Program-made: the position numbers and the translations under genes
Shown here: positions 16,176 to 24,283 of the stretch, piece by piece
How the letters are laid out: every line of letters starts with the position of its first letter
How positions within the stretch are numbered: position 1 is the first letter of the stretch
The notes under the pieces: model-generated
Database searches by the model: none
Told to the model about the DNA's origin: nothing
Seen by the model: the letters and a program-made list of their open reading frames with translations, nothing else
From: UBA1275 sp038124025
GTDB lineage: Bacteria; Bacteroidota; Rhodothermia; Balneolales; Balneolaceae
Reading direction: 5' to 3'
Length of the DNA: 35,205 nt
Assembly: GCA_038124025.1 (NCBI GenBank)
Contig: JAYPBC010000021.1
Coordinates: 1-35,205 of the forward strand

Positions 16176-17264
16176 ATGAATCGCAGCAAAGTAATCTCTG
16201 GCATTCAACAAATTGGCATTGGAAACACCGATGTGGTACAAACAACAGAGTGGTACCGGCGCCACTTTGGAATGGATATAATGGTATTTGACGATGAGGC
16301 TACAGCCGATTTAATGCTTCCCTATACGGGTGGGAAGCCACACGATCGTCGCGCTATTCTTACGTTAAGTATGCGTGGAGGTGGTGGGTTTGAAATATGG
16401 CAGTATACCTCACGAACACCCACTGCAATGGAGGGAGAGGTTTTTCTTGGTGATTTTGGAATTAATGCGGCTAAAATTAAAAGCGTGGATGTTCAAAAGA
16501 GCTATGAGGAATTTAACATGAAGGAGCTTAATGTGCTTACTTCACTCGTGCAAAATCCAGCAGGCGAGTATCATTTCTTCGTTAAAGATCTTCATGGTAA
16601 TCTTTTTCAGGTAATACAAGGGCAGTCTTTTTTTCGTAATAAAGAACGTGCCCTTACCGGTGGTGTGGCGGGTGTAGTAATTGGTTCGAGCGATATTGAC
16701 CGTTCTTTATCACTCTACCAAGACATTCTCGGATACGATACGGTGGTCTATGATGGAGAAGGAATATTCGATGATTTTGATGGGCTTAACGGGGCAAATG
16801 TTCCCTACCGCCGCTGTTTAATTCGACACTCACAACCTAGAAAAGGGGGCTTTAGCGCGCTGTTTGGCCCAACTGAAATTGAGCTTGTTCAGCGTATGGG
16901 TTCTGAGGCTAAACTAAGCCCTCCAAAAAAACTGTATCAGGACAGATATTGGGGTGATCCTGGGTTTATTCATTTGTGCTTCGATGTACAAGGAATGGAT
17001 GCACTTAAAGAGGAATGTGAATCTAAGGGGTATACTTTTACCGTCGATAGTGCGAGTAGTTTTGATATGGGTGAGGCTGCGGGTCGATTTACCTACATTG
17101 AAGACCCGGACGGCACATTAATCGAGTTTGTTGAAACTCATAAGGTTCCTATAGCCAAAAAATTTGGTTTATTCGTGGACATGACTAAGAGAGACCCAAA
17201 AAAGTCGCTCCCAAATTGGATGCTTCATGCCCTATCATTAAGCCGGATGAAGCCTTTATCCTAG
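16176..17264 (+). CDS. Tandem VOC (glyoxalase/dioxygenase fold) protein
   Basis: The 362-residue protein has two vicinal-oxygen-chelate domains, about 8-150 and 162-322. The second keeps plausible metal ligands: Glu236 (IELVQ), His266 (GFIHLCFDV) and Glu317 (LIEFVE). The first has Gln at the corresponding final strand (NLFQVIQ) and no obvious His, so it is probably structural. The two-domain plan recalls extradiol dioxygenases and 4-hydroxyphenylpyruvate dioxygenase, but I do not recognise a substrate. It lies 64 nt after tyrA, which hints at an aromatic compound. It is convergent with the DUF1643 gene. The exact reaction is unknown. Confidence 0.75.
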   Translation: MNRSKVISGIQQIGIGNTDVVQTTEWYRRHFGMDIMVFDDEATADLMLPYTGGKPHDRRAILTLSMRGGGGFEIWQYTSRTPTAMEGEVFLGDFGINAAKIKSVDVQKSYEEFNMKELNVLTSLVQNPAGEYHFFVKDLHGNLFQVIQGQSFFRNKERALTGGVAGVVIGSSDIDRSLSLYQDILGYDTVVYDGEGIFDDFDGLNGANVPYRRCLIRHSQPRKGGFSALFGPTEIELVQRMGSEAKLSPPKKLYQDRYWGDPGFIHLCFDVQGMDALKEECESKGYTFTVDSASSFDMGEAAGRFTYIEDPDGTLIEFVETHKVPIAKKFGLFVDMTKRDPKKSLPNWMLHALSLSRMKPLS

Positions 17265-17306
17265 CAGGTACATCTTAATCAACGTTTTTGTGACCCAGAT
17301 AGCAAT

Positions 17307-17846
17307 TCAATGCTTCAAACAATGTTGTAGGTAGTCAGGTAGGTCAAAGGGTTCTAAAGGGGCATTTTTACGAAGATATAAAGGATGATGAGGATGCCCA
17401 TTTTTCGATTTATTCCCTCTCGTATAAAATTCGAGATCATAGCTTTTAATGGCCTCTAAAATATCGGATAAACATCGCAATAGGTAGGGGCGTTTCTCAA
17501 TTAAGCTTCCCCAAGCACACCATACATGAACCGGTGTCTGCTGACTGAATTCGTGCAAATAATACCGAATCCAGCGTAGATTTTCTTGATGAAGTACCTG
17601 TTGAAACCTTTTATGCATTTTATCAGGATTGGTGGCTCTTTGAGGGTATAAGTTCAACATTAACCAGCCATCATACCCGTGATCTTCAGCAAATCTAGCA
17701 ACAGAAGCTACGGTAGGATCGAGGCGTGCTGGGGTGGCTGTACTAGGGTTTACTCCGAAACAGACAAAAGGACGAATTCCTTTCCTGCCTAAAGAATATC
17801 TAGCTTTTGGTTCCGAATGATCGTAAATCCAGGCTTTCTCACTCAT
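17307..17846 (-). CDS. DUF1643 family protein
   Basis: The 179-residue protein carries the DUF1643 hallmarks: FGVNPSTATPARLDPTVASVARFAEDHGYDG split over residues 31-61, then LMLNLYPQRATNP, VWCAWGS and a C-terminal GHPHHPLYLRKNAPLEPF. The family is widespread in bacteria and phages. The conserved Asn, Asp, Trp and His residues suggest an enzyme, but no reaction is established. It starts 38 nt after the TlpA-like gene on the same strand and is probably cotranscribed. Confidence 0.85.
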   Translation of the reverse strand: MSEKAWIYDHSEPKARYSLGRKGIRPFVCFGVNPSTATPARLDPTVASVARFAEDHGYDGWLMLNLYPQRATNPDKMHKRFQQVLHQENLRWIRYYLHEFSQQTPVHVWCAWGSLIEKRPYLLRCLSDILEAIKSYDLEFYTRGNKSKNGHPHHPLYLRKNAPLEPFDLPDYLQHCLKH

Positions 17847-17884
17847 TTATTATACTAATTGTACTAATGTGCATCCTCTTCATT

Positions 17885-18550
17885 TCATGGGCTTTCTGCA
17901 TCCATGGAATAGCTGGAGGAATTACGCAAAAAGTCTTTGAATCTTCTGGTATTATATTGAGCCATCCCCCTTTTTTTCATCACAATGTACCCGTCACTAT
18001 TTATTACATAGGTAGTTGGCACGACGGAGGTATCATATATAGATGGTTTTTGGCTTCGTGGAAAGTAAACCGGCATGCTATATCCTTTGCGCTCAACAAA
18101 ATCAAGGGCTTTTTTGGAGTCAGCATCTAAGGAAATCATCATGAACACAATCTCTTGCCTGGTTTCATTTGTGTGAGTCATGTCCTCAAACAGAGCCTGA
18201 ATATTGGGCATTTCGGCTATACAAGGGGGACACCAAGTTGCCCAGTAATTCATGAAAATAGTTTTTCCCTTAAAATCTGCGAGCGATACGGTTGTGCCGT
18301 TCTCATCACTTAGATAGAAGTTGTAGTTTGCAGTCTCAAAATTAGCAATGACATCTTTGTATGACTGTATTTCTGCATCGGCTATTTTGGGTTGAATGAT
18401 ATGCGTACTGAGCAATATACGTTGTGCGAAACCAATAACTTCGGTATGCCACCCTCCCAAATATAGAATAAGCCCAATAGTAATGATGATGCCCCATTCA
18501 CCTAACTCTCGACGCCAACTTCGTTTTTTGGTGGTAGATTTTTTATTCAT
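17885..18550 (-). CDS. TlpA-like membrane-anchored thiol-disulfide oxidoreductase
   Basis: The 221-residue protein has a basic N terminus, one signal-anchor helix (about 19-34), and a thioredoxin-fold domain. The active site CPPC is at 107-110 in YWATWCPPCIAEMP, with a later cis-proline loop VVPTTYVINSDG. It should face the periplasm and reduce or exchange disulfides, for example in cytochrome c maturation or envelope repair. The gene lies 68 nt after the iodotyrosine-deiodinase-like gene and 38 nt before the DUF1643 gene on the same strand. No partner DsbD/CcdA gene is nearby, so the reductant source is not visible. Confidence 0.9.
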   Translation of the reverse strand: MNKKSTTKKRSWRRELGEWGIIITIGLILYLGGWHTEVIGFAQRILLSTHIIQPKIADAEIQSYKDVIANFETANYNFYLSDENGTTVSLADFKGKTIFMNYWATWCPPCIAEMPNIQALFEDMTHTNETRQEIVFMMISLDADSKKALDFVERKGYSMPVYFPRSQKPSIYDTSVVPTTYVINSDGYIVMKKRGMAQYNTRRFKDFLRNSSSYSMDAESP

Positions 18551-18618
18551 AAATATCCAAGGGCTACAAGTCTAACTGATTGATGTGTGCCCAATTTAAA
18601 TAAACGAAGCGTTATTAT

Positions 18619-19290
18619 TTAGATAATGGTCCTTATTTCGTCCAAGGATTTTTTTTGTAGGTCCGGAACCACCACATTTTTTTTTGGGAACCCACAAACC
18701 AACAATAAAAAGGCTTTTTCATTGGAAGGCCTGTTAAGCACTTCATTTAAAAACCCCATTGGGCTAGGTGTGTGTGTTAGGGTGGCGAGTCCTGCATTAT
18801 GCAAGGCGGTGATAAGTATACCGGTGGCAATACCAACCGATTCTTTCACATAATAATGCTTTTCTTTTGCCCCATCCTCTTTTAGAGCATAACTGCTGCT
18901 AAATATGGCAATAAGCGCTGGTGCTTCCTCTAGAAAAGGTTTTTCTTCGCTAGTTTGAAAAGCTTCTAGATCCTGTAACCATTCCTGTGTAGCTCGACCA
19001 TTATAGAATAAATGTTCTTCTTTTTCAGCCGCAACCCGAAGCCTTTTTTTGACCTTAGGATCGGTAATCACCACAAAATGCCATGGTTGTTTATTGGCTC
19101 CGTTAGGCGCAGTACCAGCGCTTTTAATACATGTATCTAGCACATCTATTGGAACCTTTTCAGACGAAAAGGCTCGAACGCTTCTGCGCTTTTTGATAAG
19201 CTCATAAAAATCGTTAGACCGCACTCGCATTTCGTTTGGGTTATATCTGGAGTATTCATCCCAAACACGGAAAAGAGCAGAATCTGGCAT
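18619..19290 (-). CDS. Iodotyrosine-deiodinase-like nitroreductase-fold flavoprotein
   Basis: The 223-residue FMN protein of the nitroreductase superfamily carries RRSVRAFS (35-42), AGTAPNGANKQPWHF (58-72) and NRPSNEKAFLLLVCGFP (186-202). It resembles mammalian and Bacteroidota iodotyrosine deiodinase (IYD) more than ordinary nitroreductases. The lid triad that binds the substrate zwitterion aligns without gaps with human IYD: Glu92, Tyr96 and Lys117 match human Glu157, Tyr161 and Lys182. The known reaction is reductive dehalogenation of mono- and diiodotyrosine. Unlike human IYD there is no membrane anchor, so it is cytosolic. The electron donor and natural substrate in bacteria are not known. 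Confidence 0.85.
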   Translation of the reverse strand: MPDSALFRVWDEYSRYNPNEMRVRSNDFYELIKKRRSVRAFSSEKVPIDVLDTCIKSAGTAPNGANKQPWHFVVITDPKVKKRLRVAAEKEEHLFYNGRATQEWLQDLEAFQTSEEKPFLEEAPALIAIFSSSYALKEDGAKEKHYYVKESVGIATGILITALHNAGLATLTHTPSPMGFLNEVLNRPSNEKAFLLLVCGFPKKNVVVPDLQKKSLDEIRTII

Positions 19291-19378
19291 AAGCTAAGAG
19301 ATTAATTAAATGTCCTATAGATAAATGTAGCCCCAGTCTATCGACCTGGTATGCATGGCTAACACAAATATATAGCTA

Positions 19379-21763
19379 CTAATCTACAGGAACTTTGGAT
19401 AAAACAACAGATAATTGACCAGACTGAACAAAGGCCCACCATTCTTTGGTCGATTGATATCGCTGCCGGTATCGTTCCCGGGCATTTTTAGCCTCTAGGG
19501 CGGGATGCTTTGCCAAGCGATCTAACCAAGTTGTAACCTGTCCCGGATCTAATCGCCCGATATTTTGATCCAAAATCTCTAGATTCGCAGAGAAGGCTCT
19601 GGATAACTCGGTTGCATCAGAAGGGTTTGTAAGAGAGTTTTCTTCTTGCTTAAATGATTGATTTACTACAAGTTCATTGTTCAACCAGAATGAAAGCAAG
19701 GCAGATAGTCGTTCGGACCTGTTTTCTAGGGCTACATTTGGGTGATTTTCAGCGTCATAAAGCGTGGAAAAGCTTGCAAAATGGTTAAATTCTTCGTTCC
19801 AATGGCGGTAAACCGTCGCCTCTTGTAAGGCAGCGCTATAATTTTTAAACTGGCTAAGCTCGGGTATATAACCATGATACTCTATAGCAAGATAATGTCG
19901 CCACATTAAACTGTCATCTGGGCTCAATGCTTGCTGAATAGGTCGGTGACTTCTACTGCTGTCTAGCTTACGATCAAATTCTTGTGCTCTTTCCCACTCC
20001 CCATTCATCATTAAAGCATCTCGAATGATCTTTAGTGCAGACTCCGAGGTGTCGCGTAAGCTGATATTCTGAATTACTTGTGTAGGCTTCTTTAATTGTA
20101 AAGCATTTGAGAACCAACGAACCCTTGCAGAACTATTGGTACTTAAGGCATCAAATGCAGTGATGAGTACTTTATTAGCTTGTTTAATGTCAGCTGTATC
20201 CCAGTAGTACGCCCATTCATCGAGCTGAGCATAATCTGATGTAGGATTTCGTGGACACGCTAACTCCCAAATAGAGCGTTGCTCAAAAAGAGCCTTCGAA
20301 CGCTGCCTGTCTAATTCATTAGTTTTATCTTTTAGGGTACTCAGATACTGATGCCATTCATTCACGAGTTGTTCTACAGGTGGGTAGTTTTTGGATAGCT
20401 TTGAACGACGATAGGATTCTTTAAGAAAATCTATAGGATATTCCTGAAGCAGGAATTCCACAAAAGCTCCTGCCACAGTATAGCTTAATCCGGATGATTC
20501 AGAATAAAACCCCCATGGGTTGAATAATTGCTGAACCGTTTCTACCGATGGAGCTTCGGGTTGAACGGCTACCAGCTCATTGAGTGTGCTATGCCGACTA
20601 GCCCCTTGGGTCACCGCTTCAGCTAAGCCTTCAATTAGAGTGATATTCCAAGATCCATTGAATAATAAGTTTCCAAAATCTTTGGCAACCACATGGACCA
20701 ATTCGTGTTCTAAAACGCTAGTTAGATGGTTATGCGCAATGTGTAATTGATCTTTGGTAAGCCAAATAGGAACGTAACTAGTTTCCTTAGCTCCAACTAG
20801 TTGCTTTTTTTGCCATTCATTAGCATAAATAAAACTCTCGATTTGTTTGCCTTCAGGCCATTCTACATCAAGTGTATCCAATAGATTCTGTAAATAGAAT
20901 TCATGCCTGAAAGCCCATCTCTCGAGATCGGCTAATGGAATACTTTGGTCTGCATATAAACTAAAACGAGGGGTCTGTATATGAGTAGATAGGTTTTGCT
21001 TAAGTGTGGTATAGTTCGTAATGCCCCCCCAATACCAGATGGTAGAATAACCAACAGTCAAGGCGGCCAGAACAGCGAGCAGGCACATTCGCCGGGTTAT
21101 GTTACGCCCTCCCTTTACTTCTTTGATACTTAGGATAAGAAACAGCGTTCCCCAGAGCACAGTAATTATTCGAAATGGGATATAGGCGGTTGGGAATGGA
21201 GTTAATGTATCATAAAGAGGACCGGGCCAATATCCCCAGAGATGGTTAAAAAAATATAATTGCGGGGAGTTAAAAAATATAAGTAGCCAGCTACCAATCC
21301 CAATACATAACAGCCATAATACCGCTATAATGCCAGGAAACGCAAGCTTTTTAACACAGATAAAACGCCCTATTGTAGCTCCTAAAAACAGGCTTAAGTA
21401 AGGGCCAAAAAACCAAAATAAAAGCCCCTCCCATGAAAAACACCCTTGCCAGGAATCTATGATTAGAATGACCCCTCCAAATACACTTAGAAGAATGCTA
21501 TCACGTATAAGTCTGCGGTTAAAAGAAAGCGCGGGCTTAAACAATAAACCGTGTTGCATACGTGCTTCTCTTAGCCCAACGAAAAAGCCGACAATAATAG
21601 AGGTAAGAAAAGCCAAATCTATATGTAGTGTGCCAATGAATGGGAGCTGGCCAACGCCTATCCCAGCCACAAGAATAGTGAGGACATGAGAGATCCTAAT
21701 CATACGAATATTTGTGAAGAACTCTTTGTGTGAGGAACGAAAACAGCGAGATAGGATTTTCAT
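19379..21763 (-). CDS. Polytopic membrane protein with periplasmic gluzincin (HExxH) peptidase-like domain
   Basis: I do not recognise a named family. The 794-residue protein has about seven hydrophobic helices in residues 27-245. A soluble domain follows with HELVH at 353-357 and LIEGLAEA at 376-383, spaced as in peptidase MA-like gluzincins, where Glu378 would be the third zinc ligand. Residues 460-794 are mainly helical, rich in Trp/Leu/Ala, and resemble TPR-like repeats. The HExxH domain begins right after the last helix and is probably periplasmic. It is flanked by the proline dehydrogenase gene (43 nt upstream) and the IYD-like gene (88 nt downstream) on the same strand. The substrate is unknown. 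Confidence 0.7.
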   Translation of the reverse strand: MKILSRCFRSSHKEFFTNIRMIRISHVLTILVAGIGVGQLPFIGTLHIDLAFLTSIIVGFFVGLREARMQHGLLFKPALSFNRRLIRDSILLSVFGGVILIIDSWQGCFSWEGLLFWFFGPYLSLFLGATIGRFICVKKLAFPGIIAVLWLLCIGIGSWLLIFFNSPQLYFFNHLWGYWPGPLYDTLTPFPTAYIPFRIITVLWGTLFLILSIKEVKGGRNITRRMCLLAVLAALTVGYSTIWYWGGITNYTTLKQNLSTHIQTPRFSLYADQSIPLADLERWAFRHEFYLQNLLDTLDVEWPEGKQIESFIYANEWQKKQLVGAKETSYVPIWLTKDQLHIAHNHLTSVLEHELVHVVAKDFGNLLFNGSWNITLIEGLAEAVTQGASRHSTLNELVAVQPEAPSVETVQQLFNPWGFYSESSGLSYTVAGAFVEFLLQEYPIDFLKESYRRSKLSKNYPPVEQLVNEWHQYLSTLKDKTNELDRQRSKALFEQRSIWELACPRNPTSDYAQLDEWAYYWDTADIKQANKVLITAFDALSTNSSARVRWFSNALQLKKPTQVIQNISLRDTSESALKIIRDALMMNGEWERAQEFDRKLDSSRSHRPIQQALSPDDSLMWRHYLAIEYHGYIPELSQFKNYSAALQEATVYRHWNEEFNHFASFSTLYDAENHPNVALENRSERLSALLSFWLNNELVVNQSFKQEENSLTNPSDATELSRAFSANLEILDQNIGRLDPGQVTTWLDRLAKHPALEAKNARERYRQRYQSTKEWWAFVQSGQLSVVLSKVPVD

Positions 21764-21806
21764 AATCCTATATTAGTATTATAACCCTGGATTGTTTAGG
21801 CTACTG

Positions 21807-22661
21807 TTAACGCTTGAATAAAGTACTAATAACAAACCAAATATTTTCTTTTCTCTCTGCCAATCTTCGGCTAAAATAAGGGAACCAGTCGGTACCAAAA
21901 GGAACATAAACACGGGTCGGGTAACCAAGTCTATTTAGATCGATGAGTCCTTGCTCCCGAAGCCCATACAGCATTTGAAATTCTACCCTGGTGGAGGGGA
22001 TATCATTATCGGCTAGATAAGACCGAACTCCACGTATGAGCTGGTCATCATGGGTTCCAAAACGAGGAAAGTTGGTTTTATTTATAAGTACTTCTGCGTA
22101 TGCATTAAAGGCTTCTCGAATATCGGACATCTTCTGATAAGCTCTGGTTTTAGGCTCTTTGTAGGCTCCTTTTACCAGTCGAATATCTGCGCCTAAGCTA
22201 GCTAAGTCTGCAATGTCTTCCTTTGTTCTGTGTAGCATTGCTTGAATCACGGTACCTATATGTTGAGCACCGTATTCGGCGTGTGCTCGTTTGAATAAAT
22301 CAATGGTTAGATTAGTATAGGCGCTACCCTCCATGTCAATCCGAACAAATTGATCATTAGCTCGAGCATGTTCCATTATACTAAATAAATTGTCGGCACA
22401 ATATTCTACGTCGATATCCAAGCCAAGCATGGTTAACTTGATGGATATTCCGCTTAATAATTCGTGCTGTTTAATTCCTTCGAGCACATTAATATAAGCC
22501 TTCACGTTGTGGTCAGCTTGAGTACGTGAAAATACATTTTCTCCAAGTAAATCAAGGGTAAGATGATGATGGGCTTGATTAAGTTGTTTAGCCGCAGGTA
22601 GGCTCGATGAAAATCCTTCACCAGCTACAAACCGCTTGGCGAAAACAAAAGGTAATTTCAT
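21807..22661 (-). CDS. Proline dehydrogenase (monofunctional)
   Basis: This FAD enzyme oxidises proline to pyrroline-5-carboxylate, passing electrons to quinone. The 284-residue protein shows the (beta/alpha)8 PRODH signatures: SIKLTMLG, IDMEGS, IRLVKGAYKE, FGTHD, EFQMLYGLR and the C-terminal PFGTDWFPYFSRRLAER, whose arginines bind the proline carboxylate. It is a stand-alone form rather than a PutA fusion, and the partner P5C dehydrogenase is not in the window. It is the first gene of the leftward set and diverges from the DUF4097 gene across a 315-bp spacer. Confidence 0.95.
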   Translation of the reverse strand: MKLPFVFAKRFVAGEGFSSSLPAAKQLNQAHHHLTLDLLGENVFSRTQADHNVKAYINVLEGIKQHELLSGISIKLTMLGLDIDVEYCADNLFSIMEHARANDQFVRIDMEGSAYTNLTIDLFKRAHAEYGAQHIGTVIQAMLHRTKEDIADLASLGADIRLVKGAYKEPKTRAYQKMSDIREAFNAYAEVLINKTNFPRFGTHDDQLIRGVRSYLADNDIPSTRVEFQMLYGLREQGLIDLNRLGYPTRVYVPFGTDWFPYFSRRLAERKENIWFVISTLFKR

Positions 22662-22976
22662 AGGTTTAGTGAGGCTTTTTGATGTTCAATTAATTGTTAA
22701 CGATGAGAAGTGAGAATAAACAAACCAATTGATCCTAAGCACATACAAATTGGATGTGCTAAGGTACGAGTTTCGTTTAAATTATCCATCTAACTGTAAC
22801 CTTTTTCTGTTCATTCCGTACTACTACAGGTATTTGAAAAAGCATTATTTGCTCGGAGCCTCGGGCATGACAAAGTCTAAGGGATGAAATACTTGTTTGT
22901 GTTTTCTGTCCAATCACTTAAAACCTTAAAGGCGTCTGCGTCAAAAAGCTCGAATTACCCACAAAAAAATTAAATC
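22662..22976. other. Divergent spacer between PRODH and DUF4097 genes
   Basis: This 315-bp stretch contains no convincing ORF. It holds the imperfect inverted repeat at 22734-22764 and presumably the promoters of both flanking genes. I could not find a full TAnnTTTG element in either direction. Confidence 0.6.
22734..22764. repeat. Imperfect inverted repeat (11-bp arms)
   Basis: CCTAAGCACAT and ATGTGCTAAGG pair at 10 of 11 positions around a 9-nt loop. No T tract follows on either strand, so it is more likely an operator or RNA hairpin than a terminator. It lies 73 bp upstream of the PRODH start. Confidence 0.5.
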
Positions 22977-23936
22977 ATGCAACGTCAATCCCAAAATTCC
23001 ATGAGAAAATTAAAATTACACACATTTTTTACGGTCCTATTAGGCCTTCTTTTTTTGGATTATTCTAATATAGCTTTAGCTCAGTCACCGGTAGCCTCAC
23101 AAGAATTCATGGTAGGCGATAAAACTGAGGTAGAGGTTTCAACGAGTGGCGGACGAATTAAAGTGATGGGAAAAAACACAAATAAGGTAACTGTCAATGC
23201 AATTGCTTACGTAAATGGGAGACGATCATCCAATGTAGATTTAGATAATTGGTCGATAACCATCGAAGAAATCCAAGGAAGAATAGTAGCAAAAGCAGAA
23301 AGAGAGACTAGTTATAGATGGTTACGTGGAGGCAACAATGTGAGAATTGCGTTTGAGATTGAATCACCAGTTAACACCGAAATTAATGCAATAACTTCTG
23401 GTGGGTCCGTTTATATAGAGAACTTGGTTGGAAATCAGTATGCTCGTACCTCGGGTGGAAGCATGGAGGTAGGTGATATTCAAGGAAACATTGAAATGCG
23501 CACCTCTGGTGGTTCTATTCGACTTGAAAATATTGATGGACAAGCTGAGGTGGCAACAAGCGGGGGGAGCATACGAGCTAAAAAAGTTACTCAGGGATTG
23601 AAAGCAAGAACCAGCGGAGGGTCATTAAATCTTCATGAGATATCAGGTAGTTTGGAGGCAAGAACCTCGGGAGGAAGTATAGACGTAGGTTTAATTAATC
23701 CTATCGAGTATATAGAAGTTTCTACCTCTGGGGGCAATGTAACAGTTGAAGTACCAGAGAGTCTTGGCTATGACTTGGATTTATCAGGAAGCCGTGTTCG
23801 AACGGAGTTAAGAAATTTTACAGGAAGCTCTTCGAGAGATGCGATACGTGGTGCTATGAATGGAGGTGGCATACCACTAAAGGCCCGGACATCAGGAGGG
23901 TCGGTATCTCTCAAATATTATAAAGTAGCATCTTAG
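22977..23936 (+). CDS. Exported DUF4097-type beta-helix protein with TSGG repeats
   Basis: The 319-residue protein has a signal peptide (hydrophobic core about 17-35, likely cleavage after LAQ at 36). A repeat domain follows in which TSGG recurs nine times. Six copies (140, 158, 176, 194, 212, 230) are exactly 18 residues apart; others are at 56, 250 and 305. Each unit reads roughly TSGGSI-x-hydrophobic-x-x-I-x-G, as in the DUF4097/DUF4098 putative adhesin fold, a stacked beta-helix. Such proteins are exported to the periplasm or surface; the role is unknown. The repeats use different codons for TSGG, so they are old and kept by protein-level selection. It is monocistronic and followed by a short terminator. 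Confidence 0.85.
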   Translation: MQRQSQNSMRKLKLHTFFTVLLGLLFLDYSNIALAQSPVASQEFMVGDKTEVEVSTSGGRIKVMGKNTNKVTVNAIAYVNGRRSSNVDLDNWSITIEEIQGRIVAKAERETSYRWLRGGNNVRIAFEIESPVNTEINAITSGGSVYIENLVGNQYARTSGGSMEVGDIQGNIEMRTSGGSIRLENIDGQAEVATSGGSIRAKKVTQGLKARTSGGSLNLHEISGSLEARTSGGSIDVGLINPIEYIEVSTSGGNVTVEVPESLGYDLDLSGSRVRTELRNFTGSSSRDAIRGAMNGGGIPLKARTSGGSVSLKYYKVAS

Positions 23937-23988
23937 ATCATTCACTAAGACATGATGTTCATTTTCCGATTAGTTAGTTAATGAAATT

Positions 23989-24013
23989 ACGAGGGGGGAA
24001 TCACTCGTTTTTT
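23989..24013 (+). terminator. Short Rho-independent terminator after the DUF4097 gene
   Basis: ACGAG / CTCGT form a 5-bp stem with a 10-nt G-rich loop, followed by six T. It is modest in strength and lies 53 nt after the stop codon. Confidence 0.5.
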
Positions 24014-24043
24014 CTTTAGAGATATAGATGGTATTTTTATGCT

Positions 24044-24268
24044 ATGGAAGAAATGAATAAAGAAAATAACACAGATAGGGAACGCCCAAGCTTTGAACAA
24101 GCTTTAATTAATTTAGAAGGTATAGTTCTAGAGTTAGAAAAAGAGGATGTATCATTGGAACGGTCCATTGAGCTATATCAAAAAGGGGTTGAACTTTCAA
24201 AGAAATGTTCTGATTTGTTAGAACAAGCAGAACTAAAAATTCAAGAGGTTCAGTCTAGCTCGAATTAA
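24044..24268 (+). CDS. xseB: Exodeoxyribonuclease VII small subunit
   Basis: The 74-residue helical protein has the XseB pattern: FEQALINLEGIVLELEKEDVSLERSIELYQKGVELSKKCSDLLEQAE, lying between residues 18 and 63. It binds the catalytic XseA subunit to form the ssDNA exonuclease. xseA is not in the window. It sits 15 nt before dxs, the common xseB-(ispA)-dxs arrangement, but here without ispA between them. A second Met at residue 4 could be the true start. Confidence 0.92.
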   Translation: MEEMNKENNTDRERPSFEQALINLEGIVLELEKEDVSLERSIELYQKGVELSKKCSDLLEQAELKIQEVQSSSN

Positions 24269-24283
24269 TTTCTGGGTTAAACC

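Noticed and set aside
17807..18130. 107-residue plus-strand ORF with a hydrophobic start
   Set aside because: It is antisense to the TlpA-like and DUF1643 genes, both of which have clear family motifs.
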